A stretch of DNA of 64,000 nucleotides from positions 310,001-374,000 of the forward strand of contig NC_009655.1 in assembly GCF_000017245.1 (NCBI RefSeq). The letters are read 5' to 3'. The notes beneath the pieces were generated by a model. That model ran no database searches, was not told where the DNA came from, and saw only the letters and a list, made by a program, of their open reading frames with translations. The stretch is from Actinobacillus succinogenes 130Z. GTDB taxonomy: Bacteria > Pseudomonadota > Gammaproteobacteria > Enterobacterales > Pasteurellaceae. Positions 49,119 through 58,400 of this stretch are shown one piece after another; position 1 is the stretch's first letter, and the number at the start of each line of letters is the position of its first letter. Position numbers and translations under genes: made by a program.

Positions 49119-50009
49119 TTAACCTTTCACCCCACCCGCGGTTAATCCGCCGATTAACCAACGTTGAGCCAGCAAAAACACTAACGTAATCGGAATGGCC
49201 GACAATACTGCCGCAGCGGCAAAATCCCCCCATAAATAGTTTTGCGGATATAAATACTGCTGCATACCCACTGCCAGGGTATAGCTATTCACATCACGCA
49301 ACAGCAATGACGCCACCGGCACTTCGGTAATCGCCGCAATAAAGGAAAGAATAAAAACTACCGCTAAAATAGGCACGGAAAGCGGCAATAAAATCAGACG
49401 GAAAGCTTGCCACGGTGTAGCGCCGTCCAGTGCCGCGGCTTCCTCTAAAGAACCGTCAATAGTTTCGAAATATCCCTTAATTGTCCAGACATGTAAAGCT
49501 ATACCACCCAAATACGCAAAGATCACGCCTCCGTGGGTATTAAGTCCGAGAAAAGGGACATATTGTCCTAAACGGTCAAATAAGGCATATAACGCCACTA
49601 AAGACAGTACCGCCGGAAACATTTGGAATATCAACATACCTTGTAAAATAGTTTTTTTACCTTTGAATTTCATTCGGGCGAAAGCATATGCGCAGGTTGT
49701 GGATAAGGTCACAATGCCAATAGACGTTATCGTCGCCACTTTAATGGAATTCCATAACCAACGTAATACCGGAAACGGCGGCGGTGTCACCGAGCCGTCC
49801 GCATGGGTCACTTCGAAACCTAACGCCGCTTGCCAGTGTTCCCAAGATATTTGACTCGGAATAATATCGCCGATAGCGAGGTTGCCCGGACGCAAAGAAA
49901 TACCTATTACCATTAATAACGGGAAAATAATCAGAGCGAGAAAACAAACTAAAATAAAATGAGTTGCCCATACCCGATAACGTACTGATTTAGATTGAAC
50001 AATCGCCAT
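49119..50009 (-). CDS. malG: maltose ABC transporter permease MalG
   Basis: 296-aa inner-membrane subunit with six spans. The EAA loop EEAAALDGATPWQAFRLIL contacts the MalK ATPase. E. coli MalG is also 296 aa. AAGGAG precedes the ATG. It lies 53 bases after malF and is the last transporter gene of the malEFG operon. Confidence 0.96.
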   Translation of the reverse strand: MAIVQSKSVRYRVWATHFILVCFLALIIFPLLMVIGISLRPGNLAIGDIIPSQISWEHWQAALGFEVTHADGSVTPPPFPVLRWLWNSIKVATITSIGIVTLSTTCAYAFARMKFKGKKTILQGMLIFQMFPAVLSLVALYALFDRLGQYVPFLGLNTHGGVIFAYLGGIALHVWTIKGYFETIDGSLEEAAALDGATPWQAFRLILLPLSVPILAVVFILSFIAAITEVPVASLLLRDVNSYTLAVGMQQYLYPQNYLWGDFAAAAVLSAIPITLVFLLAQRWLIGGLTAGGVKG

Positions 50010-50062
50010 AGATACTCCTTAAATCAATTGAGGTTGAGGATAATCCTTAACCCGAAACATTT

Positions 50063-51598
50063 CTATAATTCCATTTTGGTCGCTTTAATATTCAATAATG
50101 CCAAACCGCCTACTAACAGGAAGATAATAGTCGCAATAGCCGCTGCCAGGCCGAAATCCTGAGTACCGCTGCCTTCAAATGCAATACGGTACGTATAACT
50201 GACCAACAAATCGGTATAACCCGCCGGAGTTGTCGTGCCGATCATATCCGGGCGACCGTTGGTTAATAATTGAATCAGAACGAAGTTATTAAAGTTGAAG
50301 GCAAAAGAGGCTATCATCAACGGAGTCAATGGTTTTAACAGCAACGGAAAGGTAATTTTGCTGAAATTTTGCCAAGTCGAAGCGCCGTCCATTGCGGAGG
50401 CTTCGTATAAATCCGACGGAATGGCTTTTAATAAGCCCATACATAAAATCATCATATAAGGATATCCCAACCAAGTATTGACGATAAGAATCATCACCTT
50501 GGCAAGAAAAGGATCATTAAACCATTCGGGGCTGATACCGAATAATTGATTCAGAATTATATTGATTTCACCGAAACTTTGGTTAAACAACCCTTTGAAA
50601 ATCAAGATAGAAATAAAAGATGGCACAGCATAGGGCAAAATCAATAATAATCGATAAACCGCTTTGCCTTTCAGGGCTTCCCATTGCATTAAACAAGCCA
50701 GTATCATACCGAGAATAACGGTGAATACCACAGTTAACAGCGAGAACACCACCGTCCAAATAAAGATTTGTACAAAAGGTTTTTGGATACCTTTATCCGT
50801 GAAAATTTTGACAAAATTATGAAAACCGGAACCTACCGTATAACCCGGTTCGAGAGTTTCGTTTAGCCAATCACCGCTTTCATTTACAGCCTGAAAAAAT
50901 CCGGTTTCATCATTAGCTTTATATAATTTGCCGTTTTCATTATTGCGTAAGATATTATTTTCTTTATCAAACTGATAACGGGCTTTTTGTTCGGAAAACT
51001 GGCGCAATGAACTCATGGTCAGTTCGTTATTATTCGGTAAGATTACTTTCATTGCCTGAAGAAATCTACGATTTTGAGTAATAATTTTCAACGGGGCAAT
51101 CTCGCCTGCAGGTTCAGCTTGTTCGTTAACCGGCACATTCTCCGTATTAAGTGCAACGCTTTCTGACACGAAAGTCTGCGCCGTGGCGGGATTGGTTAAT
51201 ACGATTTTATATTTATTATCCGCCTGCGGGTAAAGCTTAAAATTATATTTGTCACCGGAAAAATAACGTTGTTCGGTAAGTACGGAAAGTACACGTTCAA
51301 AAGACAACTGGTTCGATCCGCTGTAATTGGTAAAAGCGATAGCTATGGTCGCCACTAAAGGGAATAAAATAAAAATAGTCATCCCCATAATACCGGGATA
51401 AACATAACGCCATGCATAAGCGTTTGGGTTGGTAAAAACATAAACGCCCGAAGTCAGGATTACGAGGGTTAAAATGGCAAACAAATACTCGCCTTGCAAA
51501 TACATTAATCCGACCAGATAAAAATCAAGTAACAGCACAAAGCCTGCTATCAGGTATTTCAACCATTGAGTGGATTGGAACTGAGTTAGGATGGGCAT
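50063..51598 (-). CDS. malF: maltose ABC transporter permease MalF
   Basis: 511-aa permease (E. coli 514 aa) that holds the sugar-binding site in the membrane. It has eight hydrophobic segments and the large periplasmic P2 loop (about residues 75-260) that docks MalE. The EAA loop is YEASAMDGASTWQNFSKITF. GAGGTG precedes the ATG at 51598; a GTG nine codons upstream is less likely. It lies 81 bases after the first malE gene, with an uptake signal in the gap. Confidence 0.95.
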   Translation of the reverse strand: MPILTQFQSTQWLKYLIAGFVLLLDFYLVGLMYLQGEYLFAILTLVILTSGVYVFTNPNAYAWRYVYPGIMGMTIFILFPLVATIAIAFTNYSGSNQLSFERVLSVLTEQRYFSGDKYNFKLYPQADNKYKIVLTNPATAQTFVSESVALNTENVPVNEQAEPAGEIAPLKIITQNRRFLQAMKVILPNNNELTMSSLRQFSEQKARYQFDKENNILRNNENGKLYKANDETGFFQAVNESGDWLNETLEPGYTVGSGFHNFVKIFTDKGIQKPFVQIFIWTVVFSLLTVVFTVILGMILACLMQWEALKGKAVYRLLLILPYAVPSFISILIFKGLFNQSFGEINIILNQLFGISPEWFNDPFLAKVMILIVNTWLGYPYMMILCMGLLKAIPSDLYEASAMDGASTWQNFSKITFPLLLKPLTPLMIASFAFNFNNFVLIQLLTNGRPDMIGTTTPAGYTDLLVSYTYRIAFEGSGTQDFGLAAAIATIIFLLVGGLALLNIKATKMEL

Positions 51599-51679
51599 AA
51601 AAAACACCTCGAATTTTGACCGCACTTTGGGGTGAATTTGAAAACGGAGTGGGCAAACCGCCCACCCAAATTAACAAAA

Positions 51680-52870
51680 TTATTGTTGTTTTTGAATACG
51701 GGCATGCGCATCATCCAACGCCGCTTTCACCGTTTGACGACCGGTTACCGCGTTGTTTATAGCTGATTTTTCCGCATACCAAAAAGAAGTCATCTGCGGA
51801 ATATTCGGCATAATTTCACCGTTTTTCGCATTTTCCATAGTTGCCGCAATACGCGGATCCGCCGCCAGTTTTGCCTGATAAGATTTTAATGCTACCGCAC
51901 CTAACGGTTTGTCTTTATTCACCGTATCCAAACCTTCATCGGTTAACAAGTAATTTTCCAGGAATTCTTTTGCCAAATCTTTGTTCGGGCTTGCACTGTT
52001 TACACCGGCACTCAATACGCCCACGAACGGTTTGGAAGCCTGACCGTTTAAAGTAGGTAAAACAGCTACACCATATTTCACCCCGCTTTTATCAATATTA
52101 CCCCAAGACCAAGGGCCGTTAATGGTCAATGCGGTTTGACCTTTATTAAAAGACGCTTCCGCTACGGCATAGTCCATATCCGCACTGATATGTTTGTTTT
52201 TTACCATATCGACCACAAATTGTAATGCTTTCACAGCCCCTTCATTATTCACACCGATATCTTTTACATCATATTTACCGTTGTTATATTTGAATGCGTA
52301 AGCACCGTTAGATGCAGCCACAGGCCAAGTAAAATAAGGTTCGGAAAGATTCCACATAATGGCATTTTTACCATCTTTTTTGAGTTTTTTATCTAACTCA
52401 ATAATTTCTTCCCAGGATTTCGGTGCTTCTTTCACTAAATCTTTGTTATAAATTAAAGAAATAGCTTCAATAGCAACGGGATAACCTATGATTTTACCGT
52501 TATAGGTTTCCGCATCCCATGCGAAGTCAACGAATTTATCTTTAAATTCTTTGCTTACGTTAACTTCCGCCAATAGCCCCGATTGCGCATAACCACCGAA
52601 ACGGTCATGTGCCCAAAACATAATATCCGGACCATCACCGGTCGACGCGACTTGTGCGAATTTTTCTTCAAGTCTGTCCGGATGTTCTACCAATACCTTT
52701 ACACCCGTATCTTTTTCAAATTTTTTACCGACTTCCGCAAGACCGTTATACCCCTTATCGCCGTTAATCCAGATAACCAGATTACCTTCCGTCATTTTAG
52801 CCGTAACGGAAGCGGAAAGAACTAAACCGGCAACGGCGGTTAAAGTGAGTTTGATAAGTTTATTTTTCAT
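51680..52870 (-). CDS. malE: maltose/maltodextrin-binding protein MalE (proximal copy)
   Basis: 396-aa periplasmic receptor. Signal peptide 1-24 (MKNKLIKLTLTAVAGLVLSA then SVTA). NLVIWINGDKGYNGL, GPDIMFWAHDRFGGYAQSG and NGPWSWGNIDKSG correspond closely to E. coli MalE (396 aa), including the ligand-facing W and D positions. AAGGAG precedes the ATG. It lies directly upstream of malF and 19 bases downstream of a second malE-like gene, with which it shares long identical stretches. Confidence 0.95.
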   Translation of the reverse strand: MKNKLIKLTLTAVAGLVLSASVTAKMTEGNLVIWINGDKGYNGLAEVGKKFEKDTGVKVLVEHPDRLEEKFAQVASTGDGPDIMFWAHDRFGGYAQSGLLAEVNVSKEFKDKFVDFAWDAETYNGKIIGYPVAIEAISLIYNKDLVKEAPKSWEEIIELDKKLKKDGKNAIMWNLSEPYFTWPVAASNGAYAFKYNNGKYDVKDIGVNNEGAVKALQFVVDMVKNKHISADMDYAVAEASFNKGQTALTINGPWSWGNIDKSGVKYGVAVLPTLNGQASKPFVGVLSAGVNSASPNKDLAKEFLENYLLTDEGLDTVNKDKPLGAVALKSYQAKLAADPRIAATMENAKNGEIMPNIPQMTSFWYAEKSAINNAVTGRQTVKAALDDAHARIQKQQ

Positions 52871-52889
52871 AAATAAGCTCCTTGATTGG

Positions 52890-54095
52890 TTATTTGTTAA
52901 TACCCGAACGAATGCGTTGTTCCGCGTTATCTAAAGCTTGTGAAGCCGTTTCACGCCCGGTTATCGCATTGTTTATCGCGGATTTCATTGAATACCAGAA
53001 TGATGTCATTTGCGGAATATTCGGCATAATTTCACCGTTTTTCGCATTTTCCATAGTTGCCGCGACACGGGGATCGGAGGCAAGTTTTGCCTGTAGAGAA
53101 AGTAACGGAACGGCGCCTAACGTATTCGTTTTATTTATTATTTCAAGACTTTCGTCAGTTAATAAATAATTTTCGATAAATTCTTTTGCTAAATCTTTAT
53201 TCGGACTGGAAGCATTAATCCCTATACTGATAATACCGACAAAAGGCTTGGACGGTTTTCCGTTAAAGGTCGGTAAAGCGGTTACACCATAATTCATTTC
53301 GGCTTTATCCAGATTAACCCATGCCCAAGGACCATTTATTATCATCGCCGTATCCCCCCTAATAAAGCCGGCTTCCGCAATGGCATAATCGGTATCGGCA
53401 CGAATATGGTCGCTGTTTACGAAATCCACTACAAATTGTAACGCTTTTTTAGCTCCCGGATTGTTTACTCCTATATCGGATATATCATATTTTCCCTGAT
53501 TTATCTTAAATGCATAACCTCCATCGGCGGCTAAAACCGGCCATGTAAAATAAGGTTCGGAAATGTTCCAAACAATAGCGTTTTTTCCTTTTTTCCGTAA
53601 TTCGTCATCAAGTACCTTCAGTTCTTCCCATGTTTTCGGCGGCGTTTGAACTAATGCTTTGTTATAAATCAACGATAATGCTTCGATAGCCATCGGATAA
53701 CCAATAATTTTACCCTCATAAGTTTCCGCATCCCATGCGAATCCGGAAAACTTATCCTTAAATTCTTTAGAGGGCGTTAATTCGGCTAATAATCCCGCTT
53801 TAGCATAACCGCCGAACCGATCGTGAGCATAAATGATAATATCCGGTCCCGCACCGTTTGAAGCCAGCTGTGCATAATCTTCTTCAAGTTTTCCCGGGTT
53901 TTCGACTTTAACCGCAATACCCGTATCCTTTTCGAATTGTTCGCCTATTTGCGCGATTACCGGATGACCTTTACCTCCGCCCCAAACAACCAATTTACCT
54001 TCCTCAAATTTAGCCCATGCGGAAAAAGAGAAAAATATGATTGAACCTGAAAGTAAAGTATAAAACAGAGTTTTTGACTTACTATTTAATTTCAT
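52890..54095 (-). CDS. second MalE-like periplasmic binding protein
   Basis: 401-aa paralogue of the adjacent MalE. Signal peptide about 1-28 (ending FFSFSAWA). Shared blocks include PDI-AHDRFGGYAKAGLL, FKDKFSGFAWDAETY and GEIMPNIPQMTSFWY. It differs at the sugar-contact region near the N-terminus (VWGGGKGHPVIAQI against the MalE INGDKGYNGL), so its ligand range may differ. Reading frame intact, so not a pseudogene. It is the promoter-proximal gene of the operon. The start at 54095 is set by the signal peptide. Confidence 0.9.
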   Translation of the reverse strand: MKLNSKSKTLFYTLLSGSIIFFSFSAWAKFEEGKLVVWGGGKGHPVIAQIGEQFEKDTGIAVKVENPGKLEEDYAQLASNGAGPDIIIYAHDRFGGYAKAGLLAELTPSKEFKDKFSGFAWDAETYEGKIIGYPMAIEALSLIYNKALVQTPPKTWEELKVLDDELRKKGKNAIVWNISEPYFTWPVLAADGGYAFKINQGKYDISDIGVNNPGAKKALQFVVDFVNSDHIRADTDYAIAEAGFIRGDTAMIINGPWAWVNLDKAEMNYGVTALPTFNGKPSKPFVGIISIGINASSPNKDLAKEFIENYLLTDESLEIINKTNTLGAVPLLSLQAKLASDPRVAATMENAKNGEIMPNIPQMTSFWYSMKSAINNAITGRETASQALDNAEQRIRSGINK

Positions 54096-54154
54096 ATACG
54101 GTACCTGTAAGAATAGAGGAAAAAACATTCTTTTCACTTGAAAAGTATTATGGT

Positions 54155-54196
54155 TAATCCCCCTGCTTTGTTATCATCCCCCCTTCTATGCCCCCC
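54155..54196 (-). promoter_or_regulatory. MalT-box cluster of the malE operon
   Basis: On the minus strand, three G-rich boxes follow each other: GGGGGGCAT (54188-54196), GGGGGGATGA (54174-54183) and GGGGGATTA (54155-54163). The middle one contains a perfect GGATGA. Positioned 60-100 bases upstream of the malE-like start. Confidence 0.6.
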
Positions 54197-54206
54197 ATAA
54201 AAAAAA

Positions 54207-54222
54207 TATGACTAAGATCAAA
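54207..54222. promoter_or_regulatory. weak CRP site, mal divergent promoter
   Basis: TATGACTAAGATCAAA, one mismatch in each half-site. 40 bases from the next site. Confidence 0.5.
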
Positions 54223-54246
54223 TTTTGTTTCGTTTCAGCAATATTT

Positions 54247-54262
54247 TGTGATCGGGATCACA
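54247..54262. promoter_or_regulatory. CRP site, mal divergent promoter
   Basis: TGTGATCGGGATCACA, a perfect match, extended as a symmetric TTTTGTGA...TCACAAAA palindrome. Confidence 0.88.
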
Positions 54263-54279
54263 AAATATTTTTTAAAAAA

Positions 54280-54295
54280 TGTGATCAATCTCACA
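54280..54295. promoter_or_regulatory. CRP site, mal divergent promoter
   Basis: TGTGATCAATCTCACA, a perfect match, 33 bases (about three helical turns) from the previous site. Confidence 0.88.
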
Positions 54296-54353
54296 AAAAA
54301 GCACTAATGAATAAACTGATACCTTTATTCTATATAAAAAATAATTAAATCAA

Positions 54354-54384
54354 TCTCCCCCCTCAAAATTTTTCCGTAGGATGA
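54354..54384 (+). promoter_or_regulatory. MalT boxes near malK
   Basis: TCTCCCCCCTC (54354-54364; GAGGGGGGAGA on the other strand) and a perfect GGATGA (54379-54384) lie 60-90 bases before malK. Confidence 0.5.
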
Positions 54385-54445
54385 TTTATTATTGCGCTTA
54401 AAAGTGAATGATTAGACGTGAAAAATTGTAGTAAGAGGTCCAATT

Positions 54446-55564
54446 ATGGCAAGTGTAACATTACGCAATGTAAGTAAATCTTATGGCGATGTCTGTATCT
54501 CTAAAGATATTAATCTGGATATAAAAGAAGGTGAATTTGTCGTTTTTGTCGGCCCGTCAGGATGTGGGAAATCCACCTTATTGCGGATGATAGCAGGACT
54601 TGAAGATATTACTACAGGCAAACTTTATATTGGCGATAAATTAATGAACGAGGTAGAACCGTCCAAACGGGGTATAGGTATGGTATTCCAATCTTATGCG
54701 CTTTATCCTCATTTAAACGTTGCTGAAAATATGTCTTTCGGTCTGAAATTAGCCGGTATAAATAAAGCGGAACGAGATAAACGGGTAAACCAAGTGGCGG
54801 AAATTCTACAACTGGCCCATTTGTTGGATCGCAAACCTAAAGCGCTTTCCGGCGGTCAGCGTCAACGGGTGGCTATAGGACGAACTCTGGTCTCTCAACC
54901 CGAGGTATTTTTGTTGGACGAACCCCTCTCAAATCTTGATGCGGCATTACGTGTACAAATGCGGGTAGAAATTTCCAAATTACACAAAAAATTAAAACGC
55001 ACAATGATTTATGTAACGCATGACCAAGTAGAAGCGATGACGCTTGCCAATAAGATAGTGGTATTAAATGCGGGCGGTATTGCACAAGTAGGTAAACCTT
55101 TGGAACTTTATCATTATCCTGCAAATCGTTTCGTCGCCGGATTTATCGGCTCACCCAAAATGAATTTCCTACCCGTAAAAGTCACTGCGGTAGAAAAAGA
55201 ACGGGTGAAAATAGAATTACCCGATGCCAACCACCATAATTTCTGGATTCCCGTTTCAGGAGACGGTGTAAATGTGGGGAATAATCTCTCTTTAGGTATT
55301 CGTCCGGAACACTTAGTACCATCGGATCAAACAGCTATCACCTTACGTGGAATAGTACAGGTAGTGGAATTATTAGGTAATGAAACGCAAATTCATTTAG
55401 AAATCCCTGAAATCAAAAAACCATCTCTGATTTATCGCCAAAGCGACGTAGTTTTAGTCAATGAAGGAGATGAAATGAATATAGGTATAGTACCTGAACG
55501 CTGTCATTTATTTAAAGAAGACGGTATCGCCTGTAAACGATTATTTTTAGAAAAAGGCATCTGA
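54446..55564 (+). CDS. malK: maltose ABC transporter ATPase MalK
   Basis: 372-aa ATPase (E. coli 371 aa). Walker A GPSGCGKST (residues 36-44), Q-loop VFQSYALYPH, signature LSGGQRQR, Walker B VFLLDEPLSNLD and the switch histidine in YVTHDQ are intact. The C-terminal regulatory OB-fold domain (about 235-372) is complete; in E. coli it binds MalT and EIIA-Glc. It is transcribed divergently from malEFG and is first of the malK-amylase-lamB-malM group. AGAGGT precedes the ATG. Confidence 0.96.
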   Translation: MASVTLRNVSKSYGDVCISKDINLDIKEGEFVVFVGPSGCGKSTLLRMIAGLEDITTGKLYIGDKLMNEVEPSKRGIGMVFQSYALYPHLNVAENMSFGLKLAGINKAERDKRVNQVAEILQLAHLLDRKPKALSGGQRQRVAIGRTLVSQPEVFLLDEPLSNLDAALRVQMRVEISKLHKKLKRTMIYVTHDQVEAMTLANKIVVLNAGGIAQVGKPLELYHYPANRFVAGFIGSPKMNFLPVKVTAVEKERVKIELPDANHHNFWIPVSGDGVNVGNNLSLGIRPEHLVPSDQTAITLRGIVQVVELLGNETQIHLEIPEIKKPSLIYRQSDVVLVNEGDEMNIGIVPERCHLFKEDGIACKRLFLEKGI

Positions 55565-55580
55565 TTAAGAGAGCAATAAA

Positions 55581-56912
55581 ATGTGTTTGTCCGTTTACCA
55601 AGCAAAACCCTATGTAGAATTAAAACATCCCGAATGGGCAGAAAAAGCGGTCATTTATCAAGCTAATATCCGTCACTTTACAGCAGAAGGTACATTCCAA
55701 GCGTTTAGGGCTCATTTACCAAGATTAAAGAATTTAGGGATTGATATTATTTGGTTGATGCCGGTTCATCCGATAGGTGAGCTAAATCGTAAAGGGTCAT
55801 TAGGCAGCCCTTATGCTGTTAAAGACTATTATGCCGTAAATCCTGAATTTGGTACGGCAGAAGATCTGAAAATATTAGTCAACGATATTCATACTTTAGG
55901 TATGTTCGTAATATTAGATTGGGTTGCTAACCATTCCGCGTGGGATAACGTGTTAACCCTTTCCCATCCCGAATGGTACAGCAAAAATAAACAGGGAAAT
56001 TTTCAACCGACTCCTTGGTATGACTGGAGCGACATTATTGAATTCGATTATACCAATTCCGGATTACGTCAATATATGACGGAAGCGATGAAATATTGGG
56101 TAAAAAATTATGATATTGACGGTTTTCGTTGCGATGTAGCCGGATTTGTTCCTACGGATTTTTGGAATCAAGTCCGTTTAGAACTTGATGCTATTAAACC
56201 GGTATTTATGTTAGCGGAATGGGAAAGTCGTGATTTACATCAAAAAGCTTTTGATATGACCTATGGGTGGGATCTTTGGAATAAATTGTTAGCCGTAGCG
56301 AACGGGCGGGGATATAACGATCAGGCTTTTCCCGCATTAATTGAATATATGGCGCATGATGTGAAAACATTTCCCAGAAATGCCTACCGCATGTTATTCA
56401 CCGATAACCATGACAAAAATGCTTGGGAAGGCAATCAATACGAAAACTTTGCCGATGCTCTTGAAGTAGCCACCGTAATGACCGTTTTAGCTAACGGTAT
56501 GCCTCTTGTATATAACGGTCAGGAAGCGGGATTAGATCGTTCGCTTGCTTTCTTTGATAAGGATCTTATTGAATGGAAACCGCATAACAATGGTGAGCTT
56601 TATCGAATGTTGTTCAGTCTGAAACATAAAAACCTGGCTTTACGCAACGGACTGCGTGGAGGAGAAATGATTAGAATCCCTAATTCGGGTGAAAAAATTC
56701 TATCCTTTTATCGCGAAAGTGACGGAGATCGCGCTGTTGCTATTTTGAATTTCAGCAATAAAAAACAGATGTTAAAACTTCAATGCGACGGCATTGAAGG
56801 TATTTACATAAATTGGTTTAGTCAACGATCTTATCAGCTTGAAATATCTCACCAAGTCGAGATTGATCCTTGGGGATATATCGTATTAAGCCAGCATAAA
56901 ATTAATAATTAA
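55581..56912 (+). CDS. cytoplasmic GH13 alpha-amylase-family enzyme
   Basis: 443-aa glycoside hydrolase of family 13 with no signal peptide. TIM-barrel motifs: DWVANHS, nucleophile aspartate in GFRCDVAGF (about residue 192), acid/base glutamate in LAEWE and transition-state aspartate in FTDNHDKN. A short C-terminal beta domain follows. The absence of a signal peptide and the position between malK and lamB suggest that it cuts imported maltodextrins or cyclodextrins. E. coli has no gene here. The exact specificity cannot be read from the sequence. Confidence 0.85.
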   Translation: MCLSVYQAKPYVELKHPEWAEKAVIYQANIRHFTAEGTFQAFRAHLPRLKNLGIDIIWLMPVHPIGELNRKGSLGSPYAVKDYYAVNPEFGTAEDLKILVNDIHTLGMFVILDWVANHSAWDNVLTLSHPEWYSKNKQGNFQPTPWYDWSDIIEFDYTNSGLRQYMTEAMKYWVKNYDIDGFRCDVAGFVPTDFWNQVRLELDAIKPVFMLAEWESRDLHQKAFDMTYGWDLWNKLLAVANGRGYNDQAFPALIEYMAHDVKTFPRNAYRMLFTDNHDKNAWEGNQYENFADALEVATVMTVLANGMPLVYNGQEAGLDRSLAFFDKDLIEWKPHNNGELYRMLFSLKHKNLALRNGLRGGEMIRIPNSGEKILSFYRESDGDRAVAILNFSNKKQMLKLQCDGIEGIYINWFSQRSYQLEISHQVEIDPWGYIVLSQHKINN

Positions 56913-56940
56913 CCTAAGTAAGACTTAAGTGAGGTCTATT

Positions 56941-58233
56941 ATGAACAATAAAAAAACACTTCTGGCGGTTGCTATCAGTGGAATGATGTTTGCAACAAGC
57001 GCTGCGGCGGTAGATTTTCACGGTTATGCCCGTTCCGGTATAGGTTGGACATCCGGTGGCGGTGAGCAAACGGCACTTCAAGTAAACGGCGGAGGTTCTA
57101 AATACCGTTTAGGTAACGAAACCGAAACCTATGTAGAATTAAAATTAGGTCAGGAATTATTCAAAGAAGGGAATAAATCTATTTACCTGGATTCGAATAT
57201 AGCCTATTCAGTCGATCAACAGGTAGACTGGGAAGCGACAGATCCGGCCTTACGAGAAATTAATGTTCAATTTAAAAATTTTGCAGAAGATTTATTACCG
57301 GATGCTACATTATGGGCAGGTAAACGTTTTTATCAACGTCATGACGTCCATATGAACGACTTCTATTACTGGGATATTTCGGGTCCGGGTGCCGGTGTGG
57401 AAAATATTAATTTGGGTTTCGGTAAATTATCTTTGGCGGTAACCCGCAATACTGAAGGCGGCGCTACCGCTACTTACGGTACCGATAAAGTTTATTATAT
57501 CGATGATAACGGTCAAATTCAGTCTAGATTTGAAGAGCGTAAAGCAAACGTTTACAACGATGTATTCGATATTCGGTTAGCGGAACTAAATGTGAATCCT
57601 AACGGTAAATTAGAAATCGGTTTCGATTACGGTAATGCGCATACAAAAAACGGCTATTATCTGGAACCGGGTGCAAGTAAAAACGGTTATATGATCACTT
57701 TAGAACATACACAAGGCGAATTCTTCGGTGGTTTTAATAAATTTGTAGCACAATATGCAACCGACTCCATGACTTCATGGAATACGGGACATTCACAAGG
57801 CAGTTCCGTTAATAACAATGGTCATATGCTCCGTTTGATAGATCACGGTGTAGTGCAATTCAGTCCTAAAGTGGAAATGATGTATGCCCTAATTTATGAG
57901 AAAACGGATTTGGATAATAATCAAGGTAAAACCTGGTACTCTGCAGGCATCCGTCCTATGTATAAATGGAATAAAACAATGAGTACCTTGATTGAACTGG
58001 GCTACGACCGTATTAAAGACCAATCGTCCGGTGAGAAAAACGATTTGGCCAAAATAACGCTTGCACAACAATGGCAAGCAGGTGACAGCATTTGGGCCCG
58101 CCCGGCAATACGTGTATTCGGTACTTATGGTCGCTGGAATGATAAATTCAACATTACCGACCGTACCAATGCCGGTTACAAAGCAAAAGATGCCGAATTT
58201 GTCGCTGGTGTACAATTCGAAGCATGGTGGTAA
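56941..58233 (+). CDS. lamB: maltoporin LamB
   Basis: 430-aa outer-membrane sugar porin (E. coli precursor 446 aa). Signal peptide 1-24 (ending TSAAA, mature VDFHGYARSGIGWT). The mature chain shows alternating beta-strand pattern and ends with the aromatic VQFEAWW, typical of outer-membrane proteins. The ATG at 56941 follows GAGGT; a GTG 12 bases upstream is the longer alternative. Third of the malK operon. Confidence 0.95.
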   Translation: MNNKKTLLAVAISGMMFATSAAAVDFHGYARSGIGWTSGGGEQTALQVNGGGSKYRLGNETETYVELKLGQELFKEGNKSIYLDSNIAYSVDQQVDWEATDPALREINVQFKNFAEDLLPDATLWAGKRFYQRHDVHMNDFYYWDISGPGAGVENINLGFGKLSLAVTRNTEGGATATYGTDKVYYIDDNGQIQSRFEERKANVYNDVFDIRLAELNVNPNGKLEIGFDYGNAHTKNGYYLEPGASKNGYMITLEHTQGEFFGGFNKFVAQYATDSMTSWNTGHSQGSSVNNNGHMLRLIDHGVVQFSPKVEMMYALIYEKTDLDNNQGKTWYSAGIRPMYKWNKTMSTLIELGYDRIKDQSSGEKNDLAKITLAQQWQAGDSIWARPAIRVFGTYGRWNDKFNITDRTNAGYKAKDAEFVAGVQFEAWW

Positions 58234-58400
58234 AAAATCGCTTAGTTACCGTAGAATGGATCTACCATCCACCGTTTGCACATAAAAGTGCGGTCATTTT
58301 TTGAGGTTTTTTGATGAACAAGGATGTTCTGACCTCCTGCGGTTACAATTTAACAACTTGATTTACTATAATATTTCCCGACGTTTTTTTAGAGGTTAAT

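Noticed and set aside
52890..54095. Second malE copy as a decaying pseudogene
   Set aside because: The frame is intact over 401 codons, with signal peptide and conserved blocks; no stop or frameshift is seen.
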